Assembly: GCF_022815605.1 (NCBI RefSeq) | Contig: NZ_JALGRP010000001.1 | Coordinates: 624,686-688,685, forward strand | Source of the DNA: Microbacterium sp. VKM Ac-2923 | Lineage (GTDB): Bacteria > Actinomycetota > Actinomycetes > Actinomycetales > Microbacteriaceae | Direction: 5' to 3' | Length of the DNA: 64,000 nt | In this document: positions 1 through 8,100 of the stretch, in pieces | How positions within the stretch are numbered: the stretch's first letter is position 1 | Layout: each line of letters starts with the position of its first letter | Position numbers and translations under genes: made by a program | Notes under the pieces: generated by a model | What the model saw: only the letters and a program-made list of their open reading frames with translations | Databases searched by the model: none | Told to the model about the DNA's origin: nothing

Positions 1-287
1 ATCCGGTCCATCCCGCGTACCGAGAGGCTGATCTCGCCGCTCCCGGTGTTGGCGCCTCCGGCGAGCCCCGTGCCGGCGCCGCGCGTGACGACGGGCGTGC
101 GGGTGGCCGATGCGATGCGCAACGTCGCCTGCACGTCGGAAACGGATGCCGCGTGCACGACCGCGAGAGGCCGCCCCTCTGCGGCGTGGCCCGATTTGTC
201 GGCGCGCACCGCCTCGAGGGCGGCGGGGGTGGTGTCGACGCGCTCGCCGAGCTCCGCGCGGAGCAGGGCGACGACGTCGGTGCTCAC
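1..287 (-). CDS. FAD-binding oxidoreductase, GlcD-like (partial)
   Basis: Only the N-terminal 95 residues are present; the gene runs off the left edge. The GTG start (285-287) overlaps the TGA of the upstream membrane-protein gene as GTGA, so the two are probably translationally coupled. The visible part has the start of the FAD-linked oxidase (PCMH-type) fold: an N-terminal helix, then VVHAASVSDVQATLRIA and the FAD pyrophosphate loop TRGAGTGLAGGAN. That loop is typical of glycolate oxidase GlcD / D-lactate dehydrogenase type 2-hydroxyacid oxidases. The substrate cannot be told from this fragment, and the C-terminal substrate domain is outside the window. Confidence 0.8.
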   Translation of the reverse strand, partial: MSTDVVALLRAELGERVDTTPAALEAVRADKSGHAAEGRPLAVVHAASVSDVQATLRIASATRTPVVTRGAGTGLAGGANTGSGEISLSVRGMDR

Positions 288-670
288 GCCAGGCGCCGGC
301 GGCCGTTCAGGGCGCCGAAGACAACGGCGACGATGGCGAAGACCAGTCCGATCACGGCCTGGCCCATGCTCCACCACGCGATCGTCGCGGCGGCGTAGAC
401 GAAGAGCTCGACGATGGCGCGGATGAAGGGGTGTACGGCGAGGACGGCGCGGGGAGAGACGAACAGCGCCCAGACCAGGATGGCCAACGCGGGCGCGCCG
501 ATGCCGGCGACGATGTTCCAGGGGAACGGCCAGGCCGCGAAGCCCCAGATGGCCAGCGTGATGAAGGCGAAGAGACCGCAGACGACGCTGCCGATCTCGA
601 CCGCCGACGGCCGCGGACGCATGCCGGGGGCGAGGGGCGCCTGCGCGCGGACGTTGCGGGAGTCGGTCAC
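284..670 (-). CDS. YrdB/DUF2568-like small membrane protein
   Basis: A 128-residue integral membrane protein with a short basic N-terminus and about four hydrophobic segments (roughly residues 25-45, 48-68, 80-100 and 104-123). The composition and the [11 protein letters not shown] region resemble the DUF2568 (YrdB) family, whose function is unknown. The GTG start lies exactly 6 nt after a TAAAAT -10 box (677-682) with no Shine-Dalgarno between, so a leaderless mRNA is likely. Its TGA overlaps the GTG of the downstream FAD oxidase gene. The family assignment is from recognition of the sequence style, not from a search. Confidence 0.7.
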   Translation of the reverse strand: MTDSRNVRAQAPLAPGMRPRPSAVEIGSVVCGLFAFITLAIWGFAAWPFPWNIVAGIGAPALAILVWALFVSPRAVLAVHPFIRAIVELFVYAAATIAWWSMGQAVIGLVFAIVAVVFGALNGRRRLA

Positions 671-802
671 AGCGCCATTTTACGTGGCTCCGCTGTCCCG
701 GCCGCCGGGGTTCCTCGCCGTCGAGCCGACCGGCATCCTGTGGAGGAACCGAGGATGCCGGGACACGCCGAGACGCACGCCTTTTCCCGCTAAAGTGGCA
801 CC

Positions 803-875
803 GTCGCGACTGGCGTTGAGGTGGGGAACCACCGGGGAGCGATTGCTTGACGGTATTCGACCGCACGCCTGGGTC
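803..875 (+). promoter_or_regulatory. ZTP (pfl) riboswitch of glyA
   Basis: The leader contains the conserved blocks of the pfl/ZTP aptamer in order: GCGACTGGCG (806-815), GTGGGGAACCACCGGGGAGCG (821-841, a short hairpin followed by the GGGGAGC block), then a variable linker and CGCACGCCTGGG (862-873). ZTP riboswitches sense the purine intermediate ZMP/ZTP, which builds up when 10-formyl-THF is short, and switch on folate one-carbon genes. Placement 64 nt upstream of glyA fits the known use. The GC-rich stretch at about 880-908 may form the expression platform; I could not fold it. Confidence 0.85.
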
Positions 876-938
876 GATGCGGTATCTCCGCGGGCTCGCC
901 GAGTCTGCGGCATCCGGAATTCTCGTCAAGGAGATCGC

Positions 939-2213
939 ATGACCGATCCGTACTTCAACGCCCCCCTCTCCGAGGTCGACCCCGAGATCGCCGAGGTCCT
1001 CGAGCGCGAACTGAACCGTCAGCGCGGTTTCCTCGAGATGATCGCCTCCGAGAACTTCGTGCCCGTGTCGGTGCTGCAGTCGCAGGGCTCGGTGCTGACG
1101 AACAAGTACGCCGAGGGCTACCCCGGTCGCCGGTACTACGGCGGCTGCGAAGAGGTCGACGTCGCCGAGTCCCTCGCGATCGAGCGGGCCAAGGCCCTCT
1201 TCGGCGCCGGGTTCGCCAACGTGCAGCCCCACTCGGGAGCCTCGGCGAACGCCGCGGTGCTGCACGCGATCGCCCGCCCCGGCGACACCCTCCTCGGTCT
1301 GGCCCTCGACCAGGGCGGTCACCTGACCCACGGCATGAAGATCAACTTCTCCGGCCGCCTGTACGACATCGTCGCCTACGGGGTCGACCCCGAGACCTCG
1401 ATCATCGACATGGACGAGGTGCGCCGCCTCGCCCTCGAGCACAAGCCGAAGGTCATCATCGCCGGCTGGTCGGCCTACCCCCGTCAGCTCGACTTCGAAG
1501 CCTTCCGCGCGATCGCCGACGAAGTGGGTGCGCTCCTGTGGGTCGACATGGCGCACTTCGCGGGCCTCGTCGCCGCGGGCGTGCACCCCTCGCCCATCCC
1601 GCACGCGCACGTCGTGTCGACCACGGTGCACAAGACGATCGGCGGCCCCCGCTCGGGCCTCATCCTCACGAACGACGCCGATCTGGCCAAGAAGATCAAC
1701 ACCGCGGTCTTCCCGGGCCAGCAGGGTGGCCCGCTCATGCACGTCATCGCCGCCAAGGCGACGGCGTTCAAGCTCGCGCTGACGCCGGAGTTCAAGGAGC
1801 GCCAGGAGCGCACCCTGCGGGGCGCGTCGATCCTGGCCGATCGTCTCACCCAGGACGACGTCAAGAACGCCGGCATCGCCGTGCGCTCGGGCGGCACCGA
1901 CGTGCACCTCGTGCTCGTCGACCTGCGCGAGGCCGAGATCGACGGCAAGCAGGCCGAAGACCTGCTGCACGAGATCCACATCACCGTCAATCGCAACGCG
2001 GTCCCGAACGACCCGCGTCCGCCGATGGTGACCTCGGGCCTGCGCATCGGCACCCCCGCGCTCGCGACCCGCGGCTTCGGCGACGCGGAGTTCACCGAGG
2101 TGGCCGACATCATCGCGCTCGCGCTGATCCCCGGCGCCGACGTCGAGGCCCTGCGCACGCGCGTCGCGACGCTGACCGACGCCTTCCCGCTGTACCCCGA
2201 CCTGCAGCAGTGA
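939..2213 (+). CDS. glyA: Serine hydroxymethyltransferase
   Basis: Converts serine and tetrahydrofolate to glycine and 5,10-methylene-THF, the main one-carbon entry point; a cytoplasmic, PLP-dependent fold-type I enzyme. The product is 424 residues, normal for the family. It shows the YPGRRYYGG block near the N-terminus and the PLP-lysine motif [11 protein letters not shown] with the Schiff-base lysine at about residue 232. The ATG follows a good AAGGAG site (928-933) at the right spacing. An in-frame ORF extends further upstream but would run through the riboswitch, so it is rejected as start. folD follows 377 bp downstream, giving an adjacent pair of folate one-carbon genes. Confidence 0.97.
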   Translation: MTDPYFNAPLSEVDPEIAEVLERELNRQRGFLEMIASENFVPVSVLQSQGSVLTNKYAEGYPGRRYYGGCEEVDVAESLAIERAKALFGAGFANVQPHSGASANAAVLHAIARPGDTLLGLALDQGGHLTHGMKINFSGRLYDIVAYGVDPETSIIDMDEVRRLALEHKPKVIIAGWSAYPRQLDFEAFRAIADEVGALLWVDMAHFAGLVAAGVHPSPIPHAHVVSTTVHKTIGGPRSGLILTNDADLAKKINTAVFPGQQGGPLMHVIAAKATAFKLALTPEFKERQERTLRGASILADRLTQDDVKNAGIAVRSGGTDVHLVLVDLREAEIDGKQAEDLLHEIHITVNRNAVPNDPRPPMVTSGLRIGTPALATRGFGDAEFTEVADIIALALIPGADVEALRTRVATLTDAFPLYPDLQQ

Positions 2214-2590
2214 GCCTCGCCGGGGCGGGCCGCGGTTTCGCGCGGCGGCTCGTCCCGGCATCCGCTGCTCACGACGGCGGTCCCGGCGCGCTCCGCCCCC
2301 GGAACGGCATCGCCCGGCCTCGCCGCGGTGGCATCCGGCATTCAGCTCGTTCGGTCTCGCGGTGGGGACCGGGCTGGGCCGATCCCCAGGGGCGGCGCTC
2401 GACACCGCTCCCCGGCATCCGTCGCTCGTCACCGGCGACGGTGGGCGCGACAAACGCCGATCCTCGCGAGACACGTTTCGACACGGCGTTTCCGAGGAGG
2501 ATGGGCGTTTATCGGCGGGTTGGCGGGCCCACCTCAGCGCCCGGCCGAGCGCGAACCGACATCAACGACACACACAGAACGAGGGATGCC
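2214..2590. other. Spacer between glyA and folD
   Basis: A 377-bp GC-rich spacer with no convincing gene. A short GC hairpin (2229-2234 pairing with 2241-2246) just after the glyA stop may act as a weak terminator. GGCATCC heptamers recur. I looked for a second ZTP aptamer before folD and did not find the GGCG...GGGAACCACCGGGGAGC blocks, so folD is probably driven by an ordinary promoter here, possibly plus read-through from glyA. Confidence 0.5.
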
Positions 2591-3472
2591 ATGACGGCGA
2601 CGATTCTCGACGGCAAGGCCGCTTCGGCGGCGATCAAGGACGAACTCGCCGAGCGGGTCGCGGCCCTGCGCGAGCGCGGCATCGTGCCGGGCATCGCCAC
2701 GGTGCTCGTCGGCGCCGACCCGGCCTCGCAGCTGTACGTCGGCATGAAGCACCGGCAGTCCGAGGCCATCGGCATGAACTCCATCCAGGTGGAGCTGCCG
2801 GCGGAGTCCACGCAGGAGGACGTGGAGGCCGTCATCGACCGGCTCAACGCCGACCCCGCCTGCCACGGTTACATCGTGCAGCTGCCGCTGCCGAAGCACA
2901 TCGACACCGACGCGATCCTCGAGCGGATCGACCCGGCCAAGGACGCCGACGGCCTGCACCCCACCAACCTCGGGCGCCTGGTGCTGAACGTCAACGCGCC
3001 CATCACGACGCCGCTGCCGTGCACGCCCCGCGGCGTCATCGAGTTGCTGCTGCGCAACGACTACGACCTGAAGGGCAAGGAGGTCGTCGTCGTCGGTCGC
3101 GGCGTGACCATCGGCCGCTCGATCGGGCTGTTGCTCACCCGCCGTGAGATCAACGCGACCGTGACCCTCACCCACACCGGCACCGCCGACCTCGCGAAGC
3201 ACCTCCGCCAGGCCGATGTCATCGTCGCCGCCGCGGGCGTGAAGCACATCGTGCGCGCGGAGGACGTCAAGCCCGGCGCCGCGGTGCTCGACGTGGGCGT
3301 CACGCGCGAGACCGACCCCGAGACCGGGAAGTCGCGCGTGTACGGCGACGTCCACCCCGACGTGATCGAGGTCGCCGGCTTCGTCTCGCCCAACCCGGGG
3401 GGCGTCGGCCCGATGACGGTGGCGCTGCTGATGACGAACGTCGTCGAGGCGGCGGAGCGCGCGTCGGCGTGA
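2591..3472 (+). CDS. folD: Bifunctional methylene-THF dehydrogenase / methenyl-THF cyclohydrolase
   Basis: Interconverts 5,10-methylene-THF and 10-formyl-THF using NADP, supplying purine synthesis with formyl groups made from the product of GlyA. The protein is 293 residues, typical for FolD. It has the catalytic Y-x-x-x-K (YVGMKHRQ), the VQLPLP block, the KDADGLHP region, the GRGVTIGRS dinucleotide-binding loop and the C-terminal [12 protein letters not shown] signature. The ATG follows ACGAGGGATGCC, giving a moderate GAGGG ribosome site. It sits behind glyA on the same strand, making a one-carbon pair. Confidence 0.97.
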   Translation: MTATILDGKAASAAIKDELAERVAALRERGIVPGIATVLVGADPASQLYVGMKHRQSEAIGMNSIQVELPAESTQEDVEAVIDRLNADPACHGYIVQLPLPKHIDTDAILERIDPAKDADGLHPTNLGRLVLNVNAPITTPLPCTPRGVIELLLRNDYDLKGKEVVVVGRGVTIGRSIGLLLTRREINATVTLTHTGTADLAKHLRQADVIVAAAGVKHIVRAEDVKPGAAVLDVGVTRETDPETGKSRVYGDVHPDVIEVAGFVSPNPGGVGPMTVALLMTNVVEAAERASA

Positions 3473-3676
3473 GGCACCGCCCTCACCGGCGAGTCGCGGA
3501 GCCGGTCGTGCCCACGCGGACACCGTTCTGCGTGCGACTCGATCGGCGCCCGGTGACCCCTCACGGCGACCGTCAGACCGCGGTCCCGTGAACCGCGGCG
3601 CTCCGCCGGTTGAACAGACGGAGCGTCGCACGCAATGGGGGAGGCGCGGACGGTTCGGACGTGTCAGAGTTCATCC

Positions 3677-4156
3677 ATGACTGAAGCCGTACTGAACGAC
3701 CTCCTCCGCCGTGTCACCGAGAGCGGCCTGCTCGATGACGTCCAGATCGATGAAGACAGCGTCATCGGTGTCGGTCATCTGGATGCCGCGGGCGTCGAGG
3801 TGGAGGTCGACCTCGACCCCGAGCTCGAGGACGAGGAGACTCCCGACCTCGACGCCATCATGGCGGGGCTGAAAGACGTGCTGTCGGTGAGCGAGGACCG
3901 CTGGCGCGCGATCGTCGAAGAGATCGCGAGCGACATCGAGGACGCGCTCGACGACGGGGAGCTCGACGCCGACGTGGACCTGCGCACTGACCTCGAAGCG
4001 ATCGGCGTCGGCGTGTTCGCCGACGCGATCATCGTCGTCTTCGCGGGTGAGACCTCGTTCCCCGACGCGCTCGTGCACGTGCAGCTGACGCCTGAGCTCG
4101 AGATCGAAGACATCGAGATCATCGGCGACGAGGATGAGGACGACGACGAGGACTGA
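3677..4156 (+). CDS. Highly acidic hypothetical protein
   Basis: A 159-residue soluble protein that I do not recognise. About a third of the residues are Asp or Glu, ending in an uninterrupted acidic tail (EDEDDDED). It has no signal peptide or membrane segment. The middle (about residues 65-140) alternates helix- and strand-like stretches, suggesting a small alpha/beta domain. The ATG at 3677 is chosen because it stands exactly 6 nt after CAGAGT (3665-3670), the same -10-to-start spacing seen at other leaderless genes here. An upstream in-frame ATG (3635) has no better signal. A bidirectional terminator follows directly. Confidence 0.75.
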   Translation: MTEAVLNDLLRRVTESGLLDDVQIDEDSVIGVGHLDAAGVEVEVDLDPELEDEETPDLDAIMAGLKDVLSVSEDRWRAIVEEIASDIEDALDDGELDADVDLRTDLEAIGVGVFADAIIVVFAGETSFPDALVHVQLTPELEIEDIEIIGDEDEDDDED

Positions 4157-4164
4157 GACGCGTC

Positions 4165-4208
4165 ACGAGTGAGGGGGTCGAGCAGTGCGGCTCGACCCCC
4201 TCACTCGT
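4165..4208. terminator. Bidirectional terminator between convergent genes
   Basis: A perfect 18-bp inverted repeat (4165-4182 with 4191-4208) around an 8-nt loop, ending in TTTCG on the plus strand. It lies between the acidic protein gene (+) and hxlA (-), whose 3' ends face each other, so it can stop transcription from both sides. Confidence 0.9.
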
Positions 4209-4231
4209 TTCGTGCGACCGGGCGCGGGCGA

Positions 4232-4855
4232 TCAGACGATCGCAGCGCGCAGGGCCGCCGCGGCGGCGCCCACGTCGGGCGCGCTGTAGATGGCGCTGCC
4301 CGCGACGGCGACCTGAGCGCCCGCCTTCTGCACATCGGCGATGCTGTCGGCGTTGACGCCGCCGGCGACCGAGAACGGGACACCGGCCGCCTCTCCGTCG
4401 CGCAGCAGGGTGCCGAAGGTGAAGCCCTCCTCCGCCTGCTCGTCGAGTCCCGCGTGCATCTCGACGAAGTCGGCGCCGAGGGCGACAGCCTCCTTCGCGC
4501 GCTTCGGCTTATCGGCCACGCCGATCAGGTCGACCACGACGCCCTTGCCGCGCTTCTTCGCGGCCGTGACGGCACCGGCGATCGTGCTGTCACCGGCGGA
4601 TCCGAGCACGGTGACGAGGTCGGCGCCGGCGCGGAAGGCCATGTCGGCCTCGAGCTCTCCGGCATCCATGGTCTTGAGGTCGGCGAACACGATCTTGTCG
4701 GGGTGCGCCTGCTTGATCGCGGTGATCGCGGACACGCCCGCGCTCTTGATCAGCGGGGTGCCGAGTTCGAGGATGTCGACGTGCGGCGCCGCGGCGGCGG
4801 CGAGCTCCAGGGCGGCGTCGGTCGAGAGGGTGTCCATGGCGAATTGCAGTTTCAT
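4232..4855 (-). CDS. hxlA: 3-hexulose-6-phosphate synthase
   Basis: Condenses formaldehyde with ribulose 5-phosphate to give D-arabino-3-hexulose 6-phosphate, the fixing step of the ribulose monophosphate pathway. The 207-residue protein is a single TIM barrel of the OMP-decarboxylase superfamily. The family signature VFADLKTMD carries the D-x-K-x-x-D metal and substrate residues, and C-terminal phosphate-binding loops are seen (SVAGGVN, VAGSAIY). The start at 4855 (MKLQFAMD) is preceded by AAGGACACCCGC; an upstream in-frame start adds 12 non-family residues. It lies 32 bp after hxlB, so the two form an operon. In a non-methylotroph the likely job is formaldehyde detoxification. Confidence 0.93.
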   Translation of the reverse strand: MKLQFAMDTLSTDAALELAAAAAPHVDILELGTPLIKSAGVSAITAIKQAHPDKIVFADLKTMDAGELEADMAFRAGADLVTVLGSAGDSTIAGAVTAAKKRGKGVVVDLIGVADKPKRAKEAVALGADFVEMHAGLDEQAEEGFTFGTLLRDGEAAGVPFSVAGGVNADSIADVQKAGAQVAVAGSAIYSAPDVGAAAAALRAAIV

Positions 4856-4887
4856 GCGGGTGTCCTTGCTTCTGGGGGAGGGGGAGG

Positions 4888-5466
4888 TCATTCGAGGTTC
4901 GCGTGGCGGGGCCAGAGGTCGTCGGCCGAGAGTCCGGATCGTCGCCAGAGGGCGTCGAACACCGCGTCGCCGACCAGCACGACGCTCTGCTCGAACAGCC
5001 CGCCCGCGTACTGCGTCGAGGTCGTCGCCGAGCGATCGAGCTTGGCCGCGGCGGGAACGACGATGACGGCTTCGGCGGCTCGCGCGAGAGGAGAGTCGGG
5101 GGCCGTGGTGATCGCGACCACGCGCGCACCGGCCTCGACGGCGGTCTCGGCGGCGCGGACGATACCGGCCGTCGTGCCCGACCCGCTGGCCGTCAGCAGT
5201 GCGTCGCCCGCGCTGATCGCGGGGGTCGTCGTCTCGCCCACGACGTGCACGTCGAGGCCCAGGTGCATGAGCCGCATCGCGGTCATGCGCAGGGCGAGTC
5301 CCGAACGGCCCGCGCCGAGCACGAAGACGCGGTCGGCGGAGGTGAGCGCGTCCAGCACCGGGTCGAGTTCGCCGGGGTGGGCCGCGACGCGCTCGACGAC
5401 CGCGCTCACCTCAGCCGCGACACGGGCCAGGGAGGCCTCGACCGTGGCGTTTTCGTCGGAACTCAT
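4888..5466 (-). CDS. hxlB: 6-phospho-3-hexuloisomerase
   Basis: Isomerises 3-hexulose 6-phosphate to fructose 6-phosphate, completing formaldehyde entry to glycolysis. The 192-residue SIS-domain protein is of normal size. It shows the sugar-phosphate binding loops VLGAGRSG (about residues 49-56) and TASGSGTTAG (about 91-100), and a C-terminal helix with the conserved FEQS and DAV residues. It is the first gene of the hxlBA operon; the ATG is 100 bp from the divergent regulator. The shared spacer holds a perfect 18-bp palindrome, so divergent co-regulation is likely. Confidence 0.92.
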   Translation of the reverse strand: MSSDENATVEASLARVAAEVSAVVERVAAHPGELDPVLDALTSADRVFVLGAGRSGLALRMTAMRLMHLGLDVHVVGETTTPAISAGDALLTASGSGTTAGIVRAAETAVEAGARVVAITTAPDSPLARAAEAVIVVPAAAKLDRSATTSTQYAGGLFEQSVVLVGDAVFDALWRRSGLSADDLWPRHANLE

Positions 5467-5504
5467 GTGTCCATGCTGCGCCGCCGGACCCCTGGGGAGC
5501 GCCG

Positions 5505-5566
5505 GTCTATGGCAGGGGGTGACCTACCCGATCGGGTAGGGAGTAGGCCTCGACTAGGGTAGGTGG
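5505..5566. promoter_or_regulatory. Divergent hxl promoter with palindromic operator
   Basis: A perfect 18-bp palindrome CCTACCCGATCGGGTAGG lies at 5523-5540. A related half-site, TAGGGTAGG, sits at 5555-5563. On the plus strand TAGGGT (5555-5560) is an acceptable -10 box ending 6 nt before the regulator ATG, predicting a leaderless mRNA. On the minus strand a TAGACC-like -10 (5505-5510) would place the palindrome over the hxlB -35 region. The most natural reading is that the divergent regulator binds the palindrome and controls both directions. This is inferred from layout only. Confidence 0.65.
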
Positions 5567-6400
5567 ATGACCGAATCGGTGGATCTGACGTCGCCCGCCT
5601 CCCGGGCGCTGGTCACCGAGCACGAGCGCATCGTCGCCGAGCAGGCCGATCGCCACGCCGTGACCCTGGAGTCGATTCTGGCGATCCTCCGCTCGTCTCG
5701 ACTGGACGATCGCGCCGCGCGCACCCTGGCGACCGAGACCGCCGCCGCCGCGCTCGTCGGGCTGCGCACCGCGACCGACCGGCAGCGCAGCAGTCTGCTC
5801 GAACCGGTGACCGGCGCGTTCGCGCGCCTGCGCAGCGACCTGCGTCCGCTGGTGCGGCACAGCGACCTCGACGTGCAGTTCGTCGAGCCGCCGACGACGG
5901 GCAGAGCCCTTCCCGGGGAGGTGGCCCACGAGGCGCGCGCGATCGTGCGCAGCGCCGTGCTGGCTCTGCTCGATCGGGGCGCACCGCACCGCGTGCGCAT
6001 CCAGTGGGACTGCGACGGCCTGCATCTGCTGATCGGCATCCGTGACGACGGCGAGGGGCGCCTCACCGCCCACGACGACTCCCTCCGCCCGATCGTCGAA
6101 CGCGTCAGTGCGCTCAACGGCGCTTTCGAGGTGGCGTCGACACCCGGGTGGGGGTCGGAGCTGTCGGTGTCTCTTCCGCTCGATCCGCCCCCGCGTCCCG
6201 AGTTCCTCGACGAGACGGTCGACCTCAGCCCCCGCGAGCGGGAGGTGCTCAACCTGATCGTCGCGGGCTCGCGCAACCGCGTGATCGCCGAGAAGCTCGG
6301 GATCAGCGAGAACACGGCGAAGTTCCACGTGTCGAACCTGTTGCGCAAGGCCGGCGTCACGACCCGAGCGGAATTGGTGGCGCTGGGCGCGTCGCGCTGA
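5567..6400 (+). CDS. LuxR-type regulator with histidine-kinase-like ATPase domain
   Basis: A 277-residue predicted cytoplasmic DNA-binding protein. Residues about 115-205 resemble the HATPase_c fold of two-component kinases: an N-box-like helix (EVAHEARAIVRSAVLALL), a G1-like IRDDGEG and a C-terminal GWGSELSVSLPL strand. There is no phospho-acceptor His helix. Residues about 215-270 are a LuxR/GerE HTH (LSPREREVLNLIVAG, then NTAKFHVSNLLRKAGV). It therefore looks like a one-component hybrid, not a kinase plus response regulator. Divergence from hxlBA and the shared operator suggest it controls formaldehyde fixation; the signal is unknown. The ATG at 5567 fits a leaderless promoter. Confidence 0.8.
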   Translation: MTESVDLTSPASRALVTEHERIVAEQADRHAVTLESILAILRSSRLDDRAARTLATETAAAALVGLRTATDRQRSSLLEPVTGAFARLRSDLRPLVRHSDLDVQFVEPPTTGRALPGEVAHEARAIVRSAVLALLDRGAPHRVRIQWDCDGLHLLIGIRDDGEGRLTAHDDSLRPIVERVSALNGAFEVASTPGWGSELSVSLPLDPPPRPEFLDETVDLSPREREVLNLIVAGSRNRVIAEKLGISENTAKFHVSNLLRKAGVTTRAELVALGASR

Positions 6401-6413
6401 GGCGTCCGCGTCC

Positions 6414-7241
6414 TCAGTAGCTGTCGCGCTCCTCGTCCCGTGCGCCAGCATCGGTCGCCGCTCCGCGAGCAGTGACGAAGCGCGCGGTGAGCGCCTCCGA
6501 CGCCCGCGCGAGCAGAGCCACGTCGGCACCCACGGCGACGAAGTCGGCTCCCGCATCGAGGTAGGCCTCGGCCACCGCGGGGTCGAACGCGTTTACGCCG
6601 ACGGGGGGTCCGGCATCCCGGCACGCGGCGAACACGGCGTGTACGGCGGCGACGACGTCGGGATGGGACTGCTGCCCGAGGAGACCCATCGACGCCGACA
6701 GGTCGGACGGGCCGACGAAGACGGCATCCACCCCCTCGACGGCGGCGATCTCGGCCGCGGCCGCGACGCCGGCGGTCGTCTCGATCTGCACGGTGAGCGA
6801 GACGTGGTCGGCGGCACTGGCGAGGTAGCCGTCGACGCGGTTCCAACGGGCGCTGCGGGCCAGGGCGCTGCCGACGCCCCGGATGCCGGCCGGCGGATAC
6901 CGCGTCGCGGCGACGGCGGCGCGGGCCTCGTCGGCCGAGGAGATCATGGGCACGATGAGGTTCTGCGCGCCGATGTCGAGCACCTGCTTGATCACGACGG
7001 GGTCGTTGCCCGGAACGCGCACGACGGGGGTGATCGCGTAGCCGGCGGCGACCTGCAGCTGCACCAGCACGCTCTCGAGCGAGACGGCGGAGTGCTCCAT
7101 GTCGATCAGCAGCCAGTCCAGGCCCGAGCCCGCGGCGATCTCGGCGATCACGGGGCTGCCGGAGCACACCCACATGCCGGCGAGGGGACGACCGGATGAC
7201 GCGAGCGCGGCCCGGAAGGTCGGGGTCAGACGAAGCGGCAC
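6414..7241 (-). CDS. hpaI: 4-hydroxy-2-oxoheptanedioate aldolase
   Basis: Class II pyruvate aldolase that cleaves 4-hydroxy-2-oxoheptane-1,7-dioate to pyruvate and succinic semialdehyde, the last step of homoprotocatechuate meta-cleavage. The 275-residue protein matches the HpcH/HpaI family: LLIDMEHSA near the N-terminus, the catalytic arginine loop VRVPGND, the metal-binding QIETTAG and VDAVFVGPSDLSASMG, and GVNAFDP. A GTG at 7241 is chosen because it gives the family start MPLRLTPTF and overlaps the end of hpaH by 16 nt; a GTG at 7271 is the alternative. It is the last gene of the hpa operon. Confidence 0.92.
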   Translation of the reverse strand: MPLRLTPTFRAALASSGRPLAGMWVCSGSPVIAEIAAGSGLDWLLIDMEHSAVSLESVLVQLQVAAGYAITPVVRVPGNDPVVIKQVLDIGAQNLIVPMISSADEARAAVAATRYPPAGIRGVGSALARSARWNRVDGYLASAADHVSLTVQIETTAGVAAAAEIAAVEGVDAVFVGPSDLSASMGLLGQQSHPDVVAAVHAVFAACRDAGPPVGVNAFDPAVAEAYLDAGADFVAVGADVALLARASEALTARFVTARGAATDAGARDEERDSY

Positions 7242-8011
7242 GAGATCGTTCCCATCGGTCCGTAGTCGCACAGCACGTCATCGCCGCGCGACACCCACAT
7301 CGGGCGCGTGAACGATCCTGCCAGGATGATCTCGCCCGCCTCGAGGCGCGCGCCGTGCTGGTGGAATGTGTTCGCGAGCCACGCGACGCCGGTGGCGGGG
7401 TGGCCGAGCACGCCCGCGGCGACGCCGGTCTCTTCGATCTCGCCGTTGCGGCTGAGCACGCCGGGGACCCACCGCAGGTCGATCTCGTCGGGGCGTTTGC
7501 GCACGTCGCCGAGGACCATCGCGCCGTACGCGGCGTTGTCGCTGATCGTGTCCACGATCGTGCGGCCCTCGAGCTCGATGTGCGAGTTGAGCACCTCGAG
7601 GGCCGGGACGGCGTAGTCGATCGCGTTCAGGGCATCGTCGAGGGTGCAGTCGGGCCCCTCGAGCGGCTCCTTCAGCACGAAGGCGAGCTCGACCTCGACG
7701 CGGACGTTGGAGAAGTGGTCCACCGGGATCTCGTCGCCCGAGCGATAGACGGTGTCGTCGAACATCACGCCGTAGTCCGGTTCGGTGATGCCCGTCGCCT
7801 GCTGCATCGCCCTCGAGGTCAGCCCGATCTTGCGCCCCACGAGCGTGCGGCCCGCGGCGATCTGCGTATCCCGCCAGCGGCCCTGGATCCGGTACGAGTC
7901 GGTCACCGTGGCATCCGGGAATCTCGCCGTGATGCGCGGGATGACCGAGTGGGCGCGGTCGGCCTCGGCGAGTTCAGCGGCGATGGCGTCGATCTGTTCG
8001 TCGGTGAGCAT
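7226..8011 (-). CDS. hpaH: 2-oxo-hept-4-ene-1,7-dioate hydratase
   Basis: Adds water to 2-oxohept-4-ene-1,7-dioate to give the substrate of the HpaI aldolase. The 261-residue protein belongs to the MhpD/HpaH hydratase family, with VGRKIGLTS, DYGVMFDD, the metal-ligand strand VEVELAFVLK and the GVAAGVLGHPA and ILAGSFTRP blocks. The ATG at 8011 follows AGGAGACAC. It overlaps hpaI downstream, and an 89-bp spacer carrying a long inverted repeat separates it from hpaD upstream. Confidence 0.93.
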   Translation of the reverse strand: MLTDEQIDAIAAELAEADRAHSVIPRITARFPDATVTDSYRIQGRWRDTQIAAGRTLVGRKIGLTSRAMQQATGITEPDYGVMFDDTVYRSGDEIPVDHFSNVRVEVELAFVLKEPLEGPDCTLDDALNAIDYAVPALEVLNSHIELEGRTIVDTISDNAAYGAMVLGDVRKRPDEIDLRWVPGVLSRNGEIEETGVAAGVLGHPATGVAWLANTFHQHGARLEAGEIILAGSFTRPMWVSRGDDVLCDYGPMGTISCRFV

Positions 8012-8033
8012 GTGTCTCCTGTTCGTGCCGCAT

Positions 8034-8089
8034 GAGTCGCCAGAATTTGTCGCTTCGGAGGCGTTCCAGGCGACAAATAATGGCGACTC
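8034..8089. repeat. Long inverted repeat between hpaD and hpaH
   Basis: Two 20-nt arms (8034-8053 and 8070-8089) are complementary at 18 of 20 positions, with a 16-nt loop. It could be an attenuator or an RNA-processing hairpin setting the hpaD:hpaH ratio, or a REP-like element. There is no U-tract, so a classic terminator is less likely. Confidence 0.6.
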
Positions 8090-8100
8090 GCGCGAAGGGG

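Noticed and set aside
2214..2590. A second ZTP riboswitch upstream of folD
   Set aside because: GGTGGGGACCGGG superficially resembles the aptamer, but the ordered conserved blocks and hairpin are missing.
4169..5539. Long plus-strand frame opposite hxlA and hxlB
   Set aside because: Both opposite genes have complete enzyme signatures; the plus frame is compositionally biased antisense.
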